This document shows, in pieces, positions 22,044 to 24,273 of a DNA stretch of 24,273 bases. Below the pieces are notes generated by a model. The model searched no databases, was not told the origin of the DNA, and saw nothing but the letters and a program-made list of their open reading frames with translations. Position 1 is the first letter of the stretch. Every line of letters begins with the position of its first letter. Source of the stretch: a virus; IMG/VR virus record IMGVR_UViG_3300042308_000248, positions 1 through 24,273 of that record; one strand, given 5' to 3'. A program made the translations under genes and the position numbers.

Positions 22044-24273
22044 ATGGATAATAAACAAGATAGACAATTTTATTGGGAAGTCAAGCAATTTATGGGGAAT
22101 TCTCCAAATCCTGTTCCACAGGAAAAGAAAAATTCTCCTTCATTGGTTGAAAACATAAAAAATGTATTAAACAAGAATGAGTTGTATAGACCATCTTCGT
22201 TTAATCCATCTATTAGTTCTCCAAATACTATTAATAATGCTATTGGTGCAATGGAACAATCTAAGAATTTAGGGGCTTCACATAGTGCAGCACATGGTAG
22301 TAATGTCTATGGAAATGCTTTTGCTAATACTCCAAAAAATTTAAATGAAAAAGCAGGTGATTGGAATTGGAGAGAACACACCAAAGAAGAAAATATAGCA
22401 CAGGGAATAAAAGTTAGAGATAAACAAGATATAGATGATAGAAAAAAACTTGATAAATTTCGTAGAGAAAACCCAGATGCATATCAACAACAACTACAAG
22501 ATAAAGCAGCAGGACAAGAAAGAGCATTAACTACTGTAAATGCAAATAAAAGAATTAGTCCAATGTACTGGGTTACTCAGGATGATTTTAAAAAGGCAAC
22601 TGGTGAAGATTATGATGCAAGAAATGCAAAACACAGACAATTATTTTTTGATTTAAATTCTTCAGGTGAATCAAATGTTGCTCCAACCGCTGGTGTAGGA
22701 CAGGGGCCTGCATACGATAGTCTTGCATACCATACCATGCGTCGTAGACCAGCCAATATTCCACAATTTGGAACTCCACAGGCTAGGTATGATACTGTAG
22801 ATGGTACCATAGCCAATACAACATCACAATCACGAGGCAAAGCTCAATGGGATGCCGATGATGCTGCAGCATTAAAACGTATTGATGCGGAAGCAGCTAA
22901 ACGAGATGCAGAAATTAGAGCAGAAGCTAGAAGAATTGTTGGTGCTGAACAAAAAGCTGCTGCCTTGAAAAATGCTACAGATACAAAAGAAAAAAGACAA
23001 GGCTACATAGATCAAATTAGTGATACTCTAAACAAAGATGGTTCTAGAACAATTAAAGAACCTATACGAGGAGATGGTGGTGGAAATTTTGATGTTCAAC
23101 TTAGAGATAATAATGATGAAAATTTGTATGGAAGTGGAACAGCTGCTGATCCTATTAGATATAGTCCTTATGTAGACCGATCCAAACCTGGAACAGGTAT
23201 ATCAGACGCTCAACGTTCTGTTACTGATACTGCAACAAATACACTTCAAGATATGATGAGAAGCGGATCTGATTGGATGAAAAAACAATCACTGAATTCT
23301 CCAGGTGTTCGCTATCCTGAAACTGGAGTAAATCCTGATGTTAACCGTGGAGAGTCTCCAATTTATCCTGAAGGTCAAGTAGATTCTACTTATAGACAAC
23401 CTCCTGGTGTTGGAGTATCCAATATTATTAATAATCTGGTTACATCTGTTGGAGCTTCTGGAAAAAATGTTGCAGCTGAATTACAAAGAATAATGAAGTT
23501 AAATACAGCACAAACTAATCCAAATGTTATACAAGATAAGTTGTATGGTGATATATCTGCTCCGATGATGGATACACAAGCAAAAACTCCTTCAGAACCA
23601 CCAGCATACTCATATACAATTCCAAGTCCGTTTAATCCAGATATAAAAACTGAACTAGATGCTGAAGATTATAATATAAAAGATGATAGTGAATCCACTG
23701 GTGGAATGAATGAACCAATGGATCTCTCTGATTTTCCTGATAAAAAAGAAACAACATCAAAACCTGCTGGAGATTATGTAAAAGATATTATTAAACCTTT
23801 CCAAGATGCTGCTGATCAACAATCAACACAAGATAAAATTAATGATATATTAAAAAATCTTGGTACATCAGATAGCAAAAAGACATCTAGAAGAAGTAAA
23901 AGAAAACGTAAAGAAACCACAAGAGTGGCTATGGTAGGCGAAGCAGTTGTAATTCCTCCTCCTTTTTTTAGTGGAAAAGAACTTCGTACAGACTTAATTG
24001 GTAATCCAAATCCAGTTCCTACATTTACTAGTATAGGCAAAGGTGTAGCCAATACAGTAATGAATCCTGTAGATTCTGCAAAATCTGCAGTAAACATGGC
24101 AAAAAAAGGTGTTTCTGCTGTTGAATATGCTGTAAAAAATCCAATTCCAGCAGCAACAACTGTTGGAAAAACTGCTTTACAAGTAGGCGGTGCCTTAGTT
24201 GTCCCTTTAGTTGCTGGTGAATTAGCTCGTAGAGGTGCAGAACTAGGTACTGATTATATTGGTATGGATCCAG
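22044..24273 (+). CDS. Very long low-complexity protein, 3' partial
   Basis: The frame is open from ATG 22044 to the last base (743 residues so far, no stop), so the C-terminus is outside the window. The sequence is hydrophilic and rich in Asn, Asp, Pro, Lys and Ala. There is an Ala-rich helical stretch at about residues 268-312 (DDAAALKRIDAEAAKRDAEI). Residues 553-566 hold GGMNEPMDLSDFPD, shared with the HEGQH protein. A basic cluster (SRRSKRKRK) lies around 615-623, and the visible end is an Ala/Val-rich, partly hydrophobic segment (TALQVGGALVVPLVAGELA). No enzyme domain is recognised. It may be an internal or injected virion protein. Arg is mostly AGA, as in the other late-type gene. Confidence 0.7.
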   Translation, partial: MDNKQDRQFYWEVKQFMGNSPNPVPQEKKNSPSLVENIKNVLNKNELYRPSSFNPSISSPNTINNAIGAMEQSKNLGASHSAAHGSNVYGNAFANTPKNLNEKAGDWNWREHTKEENIAQGIKVRDKQDIDDRKKLDKFRRENPDAYQQQLQDKAAGQERALTTVNANKRISPMYWVTQDDFKKATGEDYDARNAKHRQLFFDLNSSGESNVAPTAGVGQGPAYDSLAYHTMRRRPANIPQFGTPQARYDTVDGTIANTTSQSRGKAQWDADDAAALKRIDAEAAKRDAEIRAEARRIVGAEQKAAALKNATDTKEKRQGYIDQISDTLNKDGSRTIKEPIRGDGGGNFDVQLRDNNDENLYGSGTAADPIRYSPYVDRSKPGTGISDAQRSVTDTATNTLQDMMRSGSDWMKKQSLNSPGVRYPETGVNPDVNRGESPIYPEGQVDSTYRQPPGVGVSNIINNLVTSVGASGKNVAAELQRIMKLNTAQTNPNVIQDKLYGDISAPMMDTQAKTPSEPPAYSYTIPSPFNPDIKTELDAEDYNIKDDSESTGGMNEPMDLSDFPDKKETTSKPAGDYVKDIIKPFQDAADQQSTQDKINDILKNLGTSDSKKTSRRSKRKRKETTRVAMVGEAVVIPPPFFSGKELRTDLIGNPNPVPTFTSIGKGVANTVMNPVDSAKSAVNMAKKGVSAVEYAVKNPIPAATTVGKTALQVGGALVVPLVAGELARRGAELGTDYIGMDP

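Overview
The window is part of an AT-rich genome of a T4-like, contractile-tailed double-stranded DNA phage infecting a Gram-negative bacterium. The evidence is a T4-type replication set (family B DNA polymerase gp43, UvsX recombinase, gp41 helicase, gp61 primase) in T4-like order, octamers matching the T4 late promoter consensus TATAAATA just upstream of several genes, an N-terminus resembling the T4 capsid-targeting peptide, and a lipoprotein in the lysis region. The auxiliary metabolism (dUTPase, ThyX, B12-dependent class II ribonucleotide reductase) is unlike T4 itself and resembles environmental, marine or freshwater relatives. The host cannot be named from the sequence.

Layout. (1) 2-6352, plus strand: adhesin/tail-fibre module. 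It holds a collagen-like fibre protein (5' end cut by the window), a LamG-like lectin protein, a long repetitive fibre protein, a BspA-type leucine-rich-repeat protein and three small proteins, tightly packed and partly overlapping. (2) 6383-6898: dUTPase from its own sigma70-type promoter. (3) 8168-6857, minus strand: a probable lysis cassette behind a late promoter, with a membrane-anchored GAF-like protein, a holin-like protein and a lipoprotein with a C-terminal membrane segment that looks like a very small unimolecular spanin. (4) 8241-18527, plus strand: nucleotide and replication block, Nmad1-like protein, DNA polymerase, three unknown small proteins, UvsX, a gp40-position protein, gp41, gp61, a small acidic protein, ThyX and NrdJ, followed by tRNA-Asn and a terminator. 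(5) 18657-20555: a late-type protein with an HEGQH zinc-protease motif and a putative capsid-targeting N-terminus. (6) 20666-22003: RuvC-like resolvase (plus), and an overlapping zinc-ribbon/HNH pair (minus). (7) 22044 to the end: a very long, low-complexity protein cut by the window.

The most unusual thing seen is transcriptional. Four genes (dUTPase, Nmad1-like, a coiled-coil ORF and gp41) each have a promoter of identical geometry: a -35 box, exactly 16 bases, a -10 hexamer, exactly 6 bases, then ATG. Predicted +1 is therefore the A of the start codon, so these look like leaderless mRNAs. The late-type octamer before the 632-residue protein is placed so that +1 again falls on the ATG, and it is fused to the end of the preceding terminator hairpin. 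Together these suggest that this phage routinely starts key genes as leaderless transcripts, while other genes use ordinary Shine-Dalgarno sites and ATGA coupling.

No stretch longer than about 130 bases lacks a gene. No CRISPR array, insertion sequence or integrase was seen.
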